A stretch of 64,000 bases of DNA. Origin: Bretschneidera sinensis (lineage: Eukaryota > Streptophyta > Magnoliopsida > Brassicales > Akaniaceae). The notes beneath the pieces were generated by a model that did not search any database, was not told the DNA's origin, and worked only from the letters and a program-made list of their open reading frames with translations. Positions 45,106 through 55,539 of the stretch are shown piece by piece. Position 1 is the first letter of the stretch, and every line of letters starts with the position of its first letter. The position numbers and the translations under genes were made by a program. The stretch lies in contig CM043700.1 in NCBI GenBank assembly GCA_023935145.1, forward strand, positions 67,311,120 through 67,375,119. The letters run 5' to 3'.

Positions 45106-46960
45106 AAATTTTCAATCTTGAATCGTAGCACAAAATTTGTTTATCTATGATATCTTTGAGTGAGGGAGATATTTAAATAAGAATTAATACTCTTTCACTA
45201 GATGTCAATTATGCAAATGAATGAAAGAGTAATCAGATATTCAGTTTATCATAATCCAGCAATCCCATCAATATTCTAATCTTACAAAAACTAGCTTCAC
45301 TTAGGGGTTTTGTAAGAATGTCAGCTATTTGATCTTCCAAAGATATGAATTCTAGTCTTATATCACCTTTTTGAGCATGGTCTCTTAAGAAAGGATGTCT
45401 GATTTCTATGTGCTTTGCTCTAGAGTGCTAAATAGGGTTCTTGGTTAGGTTGATAGCACTAGTATTATCACAAAATATTAGGATGCCTTTTAGGTTCATG
45501 CCATTGTCTTCTAGTTGTTGTTTCATCCATATCACTTGGGCACAACAACTTCCAGCTACTACATATTCAGCTTCAGCGGTTGATAGTGCAACGAAATTTT
45601 GTTTCTTGGAAAACCAAGAGGTTAACATTGCACCTAAGAATTGACATGTTCCACTTGTGCTTTTTCTATCTAACCTACATCTAGCAAAATCAACATCTGA
45701 ATATCCTACAAGCTCAAAAGATGAATCTCTAGAGTACCATAATCCTATAGTTTGGGTTCCTTGTAGATATCTAAGGATTCTTTTTACTGCAACTACATGT
45801 GATTCCTTAGGATTAGACTGAAATCTAGCACACATGCATACACTGAACATTATATCAAGTCTACTTGCAGTCAAATAAAGTAAAGCACCTATCATGCTTC
45901 TATAATATTTAGTATCTACAGTTTTACCTCCTTCATCAAGATTAAGTTTTGTAGTTGTGCTTATAGGAGTTCCAAGTGGCTTTGAGCTTTCCATCTCGAA
46001 CCTCTTTAGCAGGTCCTTAATGTATTTTGATTGATTGATGAAGATACGTCCTTTTAGTTGTTTGATTTGAAGACCAAGGAAGTAGGTAATCTCTCCCATC
46101 ATACTCATTTCAAATTCACCTTGCATGCACTTTGCAAACTCTTGACACATAGATTCATTAGCAGCACCAAATATAATATCATCAATATATATTTGGACTA
46201 TAAGAGTGTCATTTTTGTGAAGACGGTTGTGTCTATCCTACCTCTTACAAAATCATTGTTAGTCAAAAATTTACTTAGTCTTTCATACCATGCCCTTAGA
46301 GCTTGCTTCAACCCATATAGAGCTTTAGAAAACTTGTAGACATGATTTGGAAGACTAGGATTTTCAAATCTAAGAGGTTGCTTAACATAAACCTATTCTT
46401 CTATAAAGCCGTTTTAAAAAGCGCTTTTTTACATCCATTTGAAATAGCTTGAACTTATTAAAGAATGCAAAGGCTAATAACATTCGAATGGCCTCTAATT
46501 TGGCTACAGGAGCATAGGTTTCATCAAAATCTATTCCTTCTTCCTGATTATATCCCTTAGCAACTAGTCTAGCCTTATTTCTAGTTACTATTCCATTTTC
46601 ATCCATCTTATTTCTATATACCCATTTAGTTCCAATTATTGAATGATTCTTAAGTCTTGGAACTAGTTTCCAAACTTTGTTTCTCTCAAATTGATTTATT
46701 TCTTCTTGCATTGCGATTATCCAATCATTATCCTTTTCAGCTTCTATAAATGTCTTAGGTTCTACTTGAGACAAATAAACTACATAATTGCAAATATTTT
46801 TAATAGAGGAACGAGTTCTTACCCCTTGTGAAGGATCACTAATCACTTGATCAATCGAGTGATAATTTACATACCTCCAATCTTTGGGAAGACTATCCTC
46901 TTGTTGGCTTGTAGATGGTTGGTCCAAATTGTGAGTTTCCATCTCTTCATTTGCTTGAGG
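45106..46960 (-). pseudogene. Element C reverse transcriptase and RNase H (SIRE-type copia)
   Basis: 46942-46382 reads [40 protein letters not shown] and [20 protein letters not shown]. About 46380-46200 is damaged. The active site IYIDDIIFGAANESMCQ is at about 46190-46141, in frame with 46150-45428: FLGLQIKQLKGRIFINQSKY, GTPISTTTKLNLDEGGKTVD, ALLYLTASRLDIMFSVCMC and RKSTSGTCQFLG. RNase H has VALSTAEAEYVVAGSCCAQ and ILIFCDNTSAINLTKNPI, then a stop and KHIEIRHPFLRDHAQKGDI. The tail fades near 45200. Confidence 0.88.
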
Positions 46961-47795
46961 TGGACTCTCCTTCGGGTCAACAATGGGAGTAGGAGTTTTC
47001 GTTATTGGAATAAAATCTGCATCATCATTAAAGGAAACTTCTCTACTACTAATTGGGTTAAACTTATCAAGAGTTACATGTACAGATTATTCTACCACTA
47101 GATTTCTTTTATTGAAAACTCTATAAGCCTTACTAGATATTGAATATCCTAAAAATATCCCTTCATCGGTCTTAGAGTCAAATTTACCCAAGTTAGTTTT
47201 ATTGTTATTTAGAATGAAGCATTTGCAACCAACTGTACGAAAATAGTAGATATTAGGCTTTCTACCTTTCCATAGTTCATATGGAGTTTTATCAAGCATT
47301 GGCCTAATTAAAATTCTATTTAAGATATAGCAAGAGGTGTTCACGACTTTAGCCCAAAAGTATTTTGGTAAACTATTTTCACAAAGCATTGTTCTTGAAA
47401 ATTCTTCTAGAACTCTATTTTTTCTCTCAACAACTTCATTTTGTTGAGGAGTTCTAGGAGTTAAAAAATTGTGATCAATTCCGTTTTCATCACAGAATCT
47501 TGAAAAACTTTGGTTTTCAAATTCTTTTCCATGATCACTTCTAATGCTTGAAATACAGATCCCTTTTTCATTTTGAACCTTTTTGCAAAACTTTTTAAAT
47601 CTTTTGAAAGCTTCATCCTTCTATGCAATAAAAATAACAAAGGTATATCTTGAATAGTCATCAACAATAACAAGAGCATATTGTTGGCCACCTAGACTAA
47701 TGGTACTAATTGGACCAAATAAGTCCATATGCAGAAGTTCCAAAGGTCTAGTAGTTGAGACTACATTTTTTGCTTTAAAATAAATCCTAGTTTAT
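46961..47795 (-). pseudogene. Element C integrase
   Basis: About 47760-47390 reads LELLHMDLFGPISTISLGGQ (first Asp), YALVIVDDYSRYTFV, IRSDHGKEFENQSFSRFCDE (second Asp) and TPQQNEVVERKNRVLEEFSR (Glu), so the DDE residues are all present. 47389-47087 continues CENSLPKYFWAKVVNTSCYI, LDKTPYELWKGRKPNI and GIFLGYSISSKAYRVFNKR. Stops near 47640 and 47087 break it. Confidence 0.87.
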
Positions 47796-48335
47796 TTTCC
47801 CATTTGACAAGCATCACATACTTTGTCTTTTTCAAAATTGATTTTGGGAAGTCCAATGACCAAATCTTTTCTTGAAATGATTTTTAGCAAGTTCATGTTC
47901 ACATAACCAAGCCTTCTATACCATAGCCATAGATTTTCACTAAATGCAAGAAAACATTTTTCATTTTCAGAATGCAAGGATTTCAAATCAACTATATAGA
48001 CATTTTCATGTCTATGGCCAACAAATTTGATCTTGTTGCTCTTGATGTCTATAACTAGACAATGAGAGGTCTCAAATGTCACTTTGTTACCTTTGTCACA
48101 TAGTTGACTAATGCTTAGTAAATTTGGCTTAAGGCCTTGTACTAGCAATACATTATCTAAGGTTGAGAAATCATTACCGACTTTTCCATGCCCGATGATC
48201 TTTATTTTGGTGTTGTCTCCAATGGTGGCAAATCCACCATCTCTTAGAGTTAGCTCTTTGAATACATTTTTATCACCAGTCATGTGTTTTGAGCATCCAC
48301 TATCAAGGTACCAACAGTTACCTTTCTCCTTAATG
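47796..48335 (-). pseudogene. Element C protease and integrase zinc region
   Basis: The text before 48283 gives YLDSGCSKHMTGDKNVF, with the active-site DSG. It continues GGFATIGDNTKIKIIGHGKV, NVLLVQGLKPNLLSISQLCD and the pre-integrase LWLWYRRLGYVNMNLLKII, then DKVCDACQMGK of the zinc-binding domain. The His of the usual WHRRLGH motif is partly lost (WYRRLGY). Confidence 0.87.
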
Positions 48336-48394
48336 TGGAGACATATCTACATTACACAAGGATATACAATTGCACTTTTAAGTACTTAAAATTT

Positions 48395-48850
48395 CTTGGG
48401 TCATTTGGGGTTAGTCCTAGAAAACACAGTTCCTTTTGGAACCCATACTTTCTTAACAGTATATGGTGTTCTAAGGACATGTTTATAATACACAATCCTA
48501 GGATAATAATTATTGATATTTCTAGGATTTCTTACTTGTGCATATCTATAATTCTTGGGATAGGAGTTCTTAGGATACATGTTTCTATGGTAAGGAATAT
48601 GAATATGCATGTTATTTCCAGAAAATGTATGATGATGCATTCTAGGATACATGCTAGCATTATTATGAGTATGCATATTATTTCTAGGATAACCATGATG
48701 GTATTTCCTAGGATGTACATGTGCAGAGTGCATATTTTGATGATACACATTGTTCCTAGAATGCACATGATGGTTATTCCTAGGATGTGTATAAGCATTT
48801 CTTGAGTGAGCATTCATATAAGTATGTGTTCTTCTAGGATACTTCATTCT
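48395..48850 (-). pseudogene. Element C His/Asn/Arg/Tyr-rich spacer between Gag and protease
   Basis: The frame 48847-48401 is built of short His-Asn-Arg-Tyr-Pro repeats (MKYPRRTHTYMNAHSRNAY, HHTFSGNNMHIHIPYHRNMY), then KVWVPKGTVFSRTNPK. The DNA is a degenerate repeat of 'cctaggat(g/a)' and 'catg(a/c)(t/g)' words. VWVPKG-type text before protease is normal for SIRE-type copia; the long His/Asn-rich repeat is more unusual. It could bind metal or RNA, but this is speculation. Confidence 0.68.
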
Positions 48851-48904
48851 TGTATGAACATTTTAATTTCTAGATTTCCTAGCATTCATTGAGGGAGTGC
48901 TTTT

Positions 48905-50440
48905 AACCTTGCTAGGGGCTTTTTGAAGTAGAGGCTTCACTCACATATAAAGCTTTAATGAATAAGCTCTCTTTTGATTTTTGCTTTCCTAATGGAGAGT
49001 ATCCTAAACCAGATTTTTCTCCACTTAATCTTTGGGAAGAAAGCACTTCATTAAGCTTTTCCTTTCGAAGCATGAGTCTAGATATGGTACCATTCATTTC
49101 TAATAGCTTCTTATTTAAATTTTCATTTTCATCTTTAAGGAAATCTTGAGAAGAATCATACAGCAAAGAGGATAATTTATCTTTTTCTTCTCTAAGACTT
49201 ATCATCTCTTTAGAAAGAGATGATACCTCTTTCTTAAGAATTGAGTTTCTATAATCGAATTTCTGTAATTCATCATGCATTTCATTTATTACTTCTAGCA
49301 ATTCTTCACTACTACTCACAATATTATTCTTAGAAGAAGGAGAAGATGATACCTCATTTTCATCGTCGATTGTCATGAAACAAAGGTTGGCAATTTCATC
49401 GTATCCTATTTCTTTGTCCGAGGACTCTTCTTCTTCATCATCATCACTCCAAGTAGTTACTATCATGGCTTTCTTCTTGAAACTCTTGTATGGTTTATTT
49501 GAAACCCTACAATCAGCCCTGATGTGACTGGGCTTCTTGCAGCCATAACACATAAGTGGTTCCCTTTTCGAAGTGGGATCCTTTGTGTAAGGTTTCTTGC
49601 TTTCTTTAAAAACCTATGAAACTGTTTGGTGATTAAGGCCATTTCACCATCTTTCTCGCTGCTCTTCGCTTCTTTTTTCGATTCCATTTCTTTGTTGCTC
49701 GTAGAAGCTTTGAGAGCAATTACCTTTTTATTCTTCTTATCATCATTGACGATGGGAGTCATTTCTTCCATCTTATATGTTAACAATGACCCAAGTAGTG
49801 TCTCAACATCAAGTTTGTCAAGATCTTTGGCCTCCTGAATGGCTGTCTTCTTTGGTTTCCATGAAGGTGGCAAAGATCTCAAGATTTTTCTTGTTAGATC
49901 AAACTCCTCAATATTCCTACCAAGCAGCTTTAAACCATTTACAATAGTTGTGAACCGTGTGTGCATTTCAAAAATTGTTTCGTTATGAGACATTTTAAAG
50001 GATTCATATTCAGAAACTAGCATATAGATTTTTGATTTTTTGACCTCACTAGTTCCTTCATATGTAATTTGCAATTTATCCCATATCTCTTTAGCCGAAA
50101 CACATGCAGAGATTTTATTATATTCAGAGATATCCAAAGCACAATGTAAAATACTTGTTGCTCTGCTATGGAGAGACATCATTCTACAATCCTCGTTCAT
50201 TATACTCAGTTTTGAGTTTAGGCATTGTATGATTGATCTCTCCAATAGTTATTTCCTTTGAAGGAATTCTAGGTCCTTCTTCAATGACTCTTCACAGATT
50301 ATAATCTTGTCCTTCGACAAAGATTTTCATTCTATTTTTCCAATAGTTATAGTTGGAGCCATTGAACAAATGAGACCTAGTATAAGAGTGTCCCTCAGAA
50401 TAGCTATTTGCTGCCACCGGATCAACTAAAGGATATTAAG
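48905..50440 (-). pseudogene. Element C Gag with coiled coil and CCHC knuckle
   Basis: The start region about 50430-50290 reads DPVAANSYSEGHSYTRSHLF and NYWKNRMKIFVEGQDYNL followed by a stop where Trp is usual. 50245-49463 is the UBN2-type Gag (AKEIWDKLQITYEGTSEVKK, MHTRFTTIVNGLKLLGRN, LTRKILRSLPPSWKPKKTAI). 49553-48912 has the knuckle CYGCKKPSHIRADC, an acidic block (DDDEEEESSDKEIGYDE) and a long coiled coil (LLEVINEMHDELQKFDYRNS, KKEVSSLSKEMISLREEKDK). Long Gag with a coiled coil after the knuckle is typical of SIRE-type elements. A frame change near 49553 joins the two parts. Confidence 0.85.
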
Positions 50441-50460
50441 CCTAAAATTGAGAACGAAGC

Positions 50461-50472
50461 TCTGATACCAAT
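50461..50472 (-). promoter_or_regulatory. Element C primer-binding site
   Basis: Directly inside the 5' LTR, the minus strand reads ATTGGTATCAGA followed by GC. TGGTATCAGAGC is the standard plant copia site complementary to the 3' end of initiator tRNA-Met. Confidence 0.88.
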
Positions 50473-51599
50473 TGTAGACTGAGGTTTCAACCCAAGAGGG
50501 GGGGTGAATTAGGTTTTTAAAAACTTTCCCATAATAAACACATGTTTATAAAAACATATAAGCAACAAGTAATTAAACAAGTAATAGGCTGTAAATAAAG
50601 AGTTTAAGGATTAGAGAATGTAAACTCAGATTATAGTGGTTCGGCAATATCGGATTCGTTCCGACCCTACATCCACTCTCTTCAAGGAACCTTCTTGAAG
50701 TAATCCACTAAGAAACTTAGTCATACAACTTCACCGGTGTTGTATAAACCTTACAATCCCTTCCTCTGGGAAGTAATCCCCTTCCTTTCGGAAGTAATCC
50801 CTTTACAAAAGATGCTGTAAAGTAAATGGTAGAGAGACAGAAAATGAAAGCTTATACAACTTAATAATGTCTCTCTTTCAAAGTAAAGCTTGAAGAATGG
50901 CTCAGCAAGAATATTTCAAAGCTTTTTGTGTTTAAAAGAGTAAATGACTTGATTGTGTGTGTTCTTCTCTTTTGAATATCTCCAGCTCTCTACTGAATGC
51001 TCAATAGAGTGGGTTTATATAACCATCAATTAATATAGTCGTTGAGACTTTAATTTGAAATGATTGTGCCTTTAAAAGATCATATTTCGAGTCCAACGGT
51101 CATATTTTTTGAACTATCAGCCGACTGGGTCATCTTAAAAATTCTCATTTTTAAAGCTTCTGGGGTACCAGTTTACTGGGGACTGTCTGTCCATTTTACC
51201 AGTTGATTGGTATGTTCACCAGTCGACTGGGGACTCACTGTCCATTTTCCCATTCGACTGGTATGATTTACCCAGTCGACTGGTATATGTACCCAGTAGA
51301 CTGGGTTGTCTTCAAACCCAGTTTTTCTGTTTTTGAAAAGTGTTTAACTTATAAATGTTTGTTTAAAAAACATTTTGTGTGCGAGCCATTGGACAAGCTG
51401 TACAAGTAAAACTTACACTGGTTTTAACACCTTAGACCTATACTAGTTCTTCAGTCTTCACTTGAAAGATTGATTCAGTTTGAGTTCTTTTGCCTTGATC
51501 CTTGGTTGAATGCTTCTGTTGCTTACTACACTTAGATTGCACTGTTAGTATAATGACAGTTGTGCTTTGTCATCATTAAAATATAGGTGAGGGTCAACA
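50473..51599 (-). repeat. Element C 5' LTR
   Basis: 1127 bp, TGTAGACTGAGG...GGGTCAACA, flanked on the right by CTTTT (51600-51604), the TSD shared with 40180-40184. Its CCAGTCGACTGG array (51115-51310) is shorter and more degenerate than in the 3' LTRs. Confidence 0.9.
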
Positions 51600-51844
51600 C
51601 TTTTCAACTTCATCTAAACCTCAAGAACATGATCGAAGATTGATCTCAATACCGTTCTTGAAGCACCCTCAAGAACACGTTCAGATCTTGATCTTTACTT
51701 TGTTCTTGAATCACCCAAGAAGTTGATCTTTGATTCTTAGAGTCTTGACTTCGATACCTTCTGTTCCAGCTCTGATACTCGCTCTCCAAAGCTCCTCCGG
51801 CTCTGATACCATTGTTATGGTATCTCCTCCAGCTTTGATACCAC
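51600..51844 (-). other. Element A leader and primer-binding site
   Basis: Next to the A 5' LTR the minus strand reads GTGGTATCAAAGCTGG (51844 down), a one-base variant of the TGGTATCAGAGC tRNA-Met site. Two more 'tggtatc' or 'gatac' words follow (51790-51835), so the PBS region looks tandemly duplicated. The leader text ('caagaa..tgttcttga') matches the leader of element B. It ends at the C insertion. Confidence 0.82.
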
Positions 51845-52043
51845 TGTTGGGAAATCACCTTACAGATGCCCAGGTGGTGATCTTCCAAACACCCAAGTCT
51901 AGAATGACTTGTAAAGATGAATCGGAAATAGAAACAGAAATAAAAGAAAGGAAAGGACACAACAATTGTTATCGAGGTTCGGCAATAGCCTACATCCCCG
52001 TGAGTTCCTCTGAACTCTCTGCACTAAATCAATGGTTCTTTAC
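51845..52043 (-). repeat. Element A 5' LTR, U5-end part
   Basis: TGTTGGGAAATCACC...GGTTCTTTAC on the plus strand matches 23542-23737 of the 3' LTR. Element B is inserted at the end of this part; TTTAC (52039-52043) is its TSD. Confidence 0.9.
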
Positions 52044-52990
52044 TATTGGTATTTGTCTAAGGTTCAAACATGTCCAAGTATGGTTCAAAGATGGTTAAAG
52101 TCTAAACCAACGGTGGAGGATCAAAGTTCAGCAAATTAGAAGGCTGCACACATGTGTGTGCTTTATTTTGGAGCAAGGGAAGGCCATACGCACTAGTGTG
52201 CGCACTTCTGCACACAAGCAGAAGGGTGTTGTGTGAAGGGGACAGCAACTCAAAGCTTCAGCACTGGTTCCTCAGTGCTGCAATGCTGGAATCTAGCAGG
52301 AACAGCACAAGGGACAGAAACTCAAAGCTGCAGCGCTGGGAAGTTGACGCTGCAGCACTGGCAGGCAGCATGCATGAGGACTTTCTTAGGTGCATGTGTA
52401 CAAGGTCAAAACGCATAGCACCACTTAGGAAAGTGATGAAGGGCCTTGATTGAGTGGGAATCATGATCAAATGGTGAGGATTAAATCTCAAAAATGTCCA
52501 AGAAGTGGATGGCTATAAAAAGGGTTCCCAAGCCTCATTTTTCACATATAGAATAAAAATACATACAAGACACACTTTGAGATCAACTGTATTACAAGAG
52601 AGAATTGTGTGAGAGTGACAAACACAAGAGGGACTCTTTGTAAGTAAGGCTGGTTGTAAAGAAGAGAGGTTAGTAGAGAATTAATAGAAAGCATTGTAAT
52701 AGGTCTATCACTTTCTTGTTCTCTTCTTGGTTTCTTCAAGAACTTGAGCTTCTTGAAGGGGATTGCTGTAACTTGTAAGAACCATTTAATTTAGTGCAGA
52801 GAATTCGGAGGAACTCACAGGGACGTAGGCACATTACCGAACCTCGATAACAAATTACTTGTCTTATTTCATTCTTTGATTTTTGTTCTTGTGTTCGATT
52901 GTTGTATTTCTTTCTACAAGTCATTCTAGACTTGGGTGTTTGGAAGATCACCACCTAGGCATCTTGTCAAGGTGATTAGAGCTTTGGACA
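52044..52990 (+). repeat. Element B 5' LTR
   Basis: 947 bp. It begins TATTGGTATTTGTC (TG changed to TA) and ends CTTTGGACA, next to the PBS. A promoter-like 'ggctataaaaaggg' lies at about 52511-52524 with a leader-like stretch after it. It differs from the 3' LTR at its last 15-20 bases (AGAGCTTTGGACA against GGTTTCCAACA), perhaps from a small local rearrangement. Confidence 0.9.
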
Positions 52991-53004
52991 GTGGTATCAG
53001 AGTT
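52991..53004 (+). promoter_or_regulatory. Element B primer-binding site
   Basis: GTGGTATCAGAGTT right after the 5' LTR end; eleven of twelve bases match the initiator tRNA-Met type site TGGTATCAGAGC. Confidence 0.85.
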
Positions 53005-53230
53005 GCATAGCTGGGTATCGGAGCAAGAACAAGAAGGTGACGGAGCCAAGACTCCAAGAATCGAAGATCAACTTCTTGGGTGATTCAAGAATGGTGTAAA
53101 GATCAAGATCCGATCGTGTTCTTGAAGGTTGATTCAAGAATGGTGTTAAGATCCATCTTCGATCTGTGTTCTTGAGGTTGAAGAAAGCAATTGAGTGTAG
53201 TGCATAAATCAGAGATCTTGTCCACAAAAG

Positions 53231-54010
53231 ATGGGTTCAAATTTCGGTATTGAGAAGTTTGATGGAAAAGGAGATATTTCCCTGTGGAAGCGGAAGATCA
53301 AGAAGGTTCTTGTGCAACAGAAAGTGGACTTGGCTCTTGGAGAAGATGATGCTTTTCCAGCAAGTGTCACGGAGGACCAGCGGAATGAGATGAAGAAGAT
53401 GGCATACAGCACTATCTTCTTGCACTTGTTGGATAATGTCACAAGGGAGTGCGGAGACTCGGAAGATCCAGCTGCAATATGGAAGAAACTAGATGAGTTG
53501 TTTCTTGCCAAGACTCTCCCGGATAAGAGGTATCTTCGTAAACGAATCTTTGATTTTAAATTTGATCCTAATAAAGAGTTGCAAGATAATCTAGGTGCCA
53601 AGATAAGGAGTGCATTAAGTGGTAAAGGGTTGTTCTTTAAAAGAAGGCTAGCAACTCGGTATGGCAGCAACCATGGCTACTACCGGGACAGAGGTAGAGG
53701 AGAGAGCCATGGGAGAGTGCACAGTAGCATGCATGGCTACTACCAGGACAGAGGTAGAGGAGAGAGCCATGGGAGAGTGCACAACAGTATGTATGGCTAC
53801 TACTGGGACAGAGGTAGAGGAGAGAGCCATGGGAGAGTGCACAACAGCATGCATGGTTACTACCAGGACAGAGGTAGAGGAGAAAGCCATGGGAGAATGC
53901 ATTCCAAACTGAGATTTGGAGGGAAGAGCTGCTACTACTGACATAAGGAGGGTCATGTCAAGAAAGATTGCAAAAAGATGACAAGGGATAGAGGAGGAAG
54001 TCGTACCAAG
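53231..54010 (+). pseudogene. Element B gag with fourfold RG-repeat
   Basis: The ATG at 53231 gives MGSNFGIEKFDGKGDISLWK, TIFLHLLDNVTRECGDSED and WKKLDELFLAKTLPDKRY. Here the frame that is lost in A (FLHLLDN...) is intact. After ELQDNLG about 70 residues present in A (DVFNKLVQDL... to FKAKMREA) are missing. A 20-residue repeat follows four times (GYYRDRGRGESHGRVHSSM and variants, 53671-53910). The knuckle reads CYY, stop, HKEGHVKKDC: the second Cys codon is TGA at 53939-53941. The frame would give 236 residues before that stop. Confidence 0.88.
53671..53910 (+). repeat. 60-bp tandem repeat coding RGRGESHGR units
   Basis: Four units in exact 60-bp phase begin at 53671, 53731, 53791 and 53851 ('catgg(c/t)tactac' then 'gacagaggtagaggaga', 'agccatgggaga(g/a)tgca'). 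Elements A and A copy 2 have a single related unit, so this is an expansion in B. The reading frame is kept across all units. Confidence 0.93.
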
Positions 54011-54049
54011 AATGGAGAGGGTTCGGTTGCCAAAACAGAACAGCAAGTT

Positions 54050-55516
54050 GATGATGTTCTTGTTGTGTGCTCGGGTGTGAGCAAGGGGCAAGAAGGCAGC
54101 GGGAAATGGATCTTGGACACCTGGTGAACTCATCACATGTGCCCTCACCAGAGTTGGTTCAAGAATTTCAAGGAAACCAATGATGAAAGGGTTTTCTTGG
54201 GGAATGATATTTCTTACCAAGTGAGAGGCATAGGAAACATCCAGGTGAGGATATTTGATGGAATGACAAGGCTGTTGGAAAATGTGAGGTATGTTCCAAA
54301 TTTGAGGAGGAATTTGATCTCATTGGGGTAGCTGGATTCCATGGGGTATACATGCAAGATAGAGGGAGGAAAGATCAAGGTAGCCAAGGGATCCTTGGTA
54401 GTGATCAAGGCAGCAAGAAACGATAGACTCTATGAGATGATCGGAGAGACAAAAATCAATGATCAAGCAGCAAGCTTGATGGCTGAGATGGATAGGGCAG
54501 CCCTTTGGCACACTCGCTTGGGACATATGAGCGAAGAGGGCCTGCAAGTTCTCAGCAAGGATGGCCTACTTGGTGGAGACAAAGTAGAGGAACTTGATTT
54601 CTGCGAGTGTTGTGTTCTTGAGAAGCAACACCGGGTCAGCTTCAACACTGGAGTGCACAAATCTAAGGGCATTCTTGACTACATTCATGCGGACCTTTAG
54701 GGACCAGCAAGGACACCAACACAGGGAGGTAACATTTACTTTCTGTCTTTAATTGATGATTATTCAAGAAGAGTGTGGGTTTATTTGCTTAGAAATAAAT
54801 CGGATGCCTTGAATAAATTAGTGGTGTGGAAAGGGCTGGTAGAGACTCAAATAGGTAGAGTAGTTAAGGGGATAAGAATCGATAATGGCTTAGAAATTTT
54901 TAACCAAGAACTTGATCAATTCTGTAGGTTAAATAGCATTCTAAGACATAGAACGGTTGTGGAAACCCTTCAGCAAAGTGGAGTTGCTGAATGGATGAAT
55001 AAGACCACCTTATGGAAAAAGGTTAAGTGCATGTTAGATGGATCCGGATTACCCAAATGTGTTTGGGGGGAAGCTATGGCTACAGCTGCATACTTGATAA
55101 ATATATCACCCTCTAGAGCTTTGGAGCTCAAGACTCCCATGGAGATGTGGAGTGGAAAACCCCCTGAGTTGGACAACCTTAGGACTTTTGGGTGTGCTGC
55201 GTATGCATAACAAAAGGATGATAGACTTAGCCCAGGATCTAGAAAGTGTGTATTTTTAGGATATGGTGATGGAGTTAAGGGATATAGGTTGTGGTCCTTA
55301 GAAAAGAAGGGCATGAAACTGATCATAAGTAGGGATGTTATCTTTAATGAATTATTATTTCCCTACTTGGAGAAAACTAACTCTACAGGGGCTAGTGAGC
55401 AAACCAGTCCGGAAGTTGTGGAGCATTGCATCAAGGAGAACTCGGTTCAGGTAGAGCAAAGGAGGCAAGAGGGTTCAGACCAGGGAGAGCCCTTGGATGA
55501 AGGCCAAGCTCAATAA
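54050..55516 (+). pseudogene. Element B protease and integrase
   Basis: Protease begins WILDTW, stop, THHMCPH at about 54110-54140: the usual DTGCTYH has become DTW-stop-TH. It continues FLGNDISYQVRGIGNIQVRI. 54341-54700 holds LWHTRLGHMSEEGL and ECCVLEKQHRVSF. A stop replaces the Trp of DLWGP (54698-54700). The core reads SLIDDYSRRVWVYLLRNKS, IRIDNGLEIFNQEL and QQSGVAEWMNKTTLWKKV, where the catalytic-Glu region NGVAERMNRT is changed to SGVAEWMNKT but Glu stays. 55289-55516 continues LIISRDVIFNELLFPYLEK. Confidence 0.85.
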
Positions 55517-55539
55517 ACTCAAGAAGAGGTTGATGCAGC

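Noticed and set aside
48335..48805. 156-codon plus-strand frame rich in Met, Ile and Arg
   Set aside because: Antisense to the His/Asn-rich spacer of C; the repeat leaves several frames open.
28592..51599. One intact 23-kb element C using the LTR at 28592 as its 3' LTR
   Set aside because: The LTR at 40185 has the matching TSD (CTTTT) and gives a normal 11.4-kb element; the outer LTR has GTTTT and belongs to the duplicated block.
53648..54220. 190-codon minus-strand frame over B gag
   Set aside because: It is the antisense of the 60-bp Gag repeat; open only because the repeat lacks stops in that frame.
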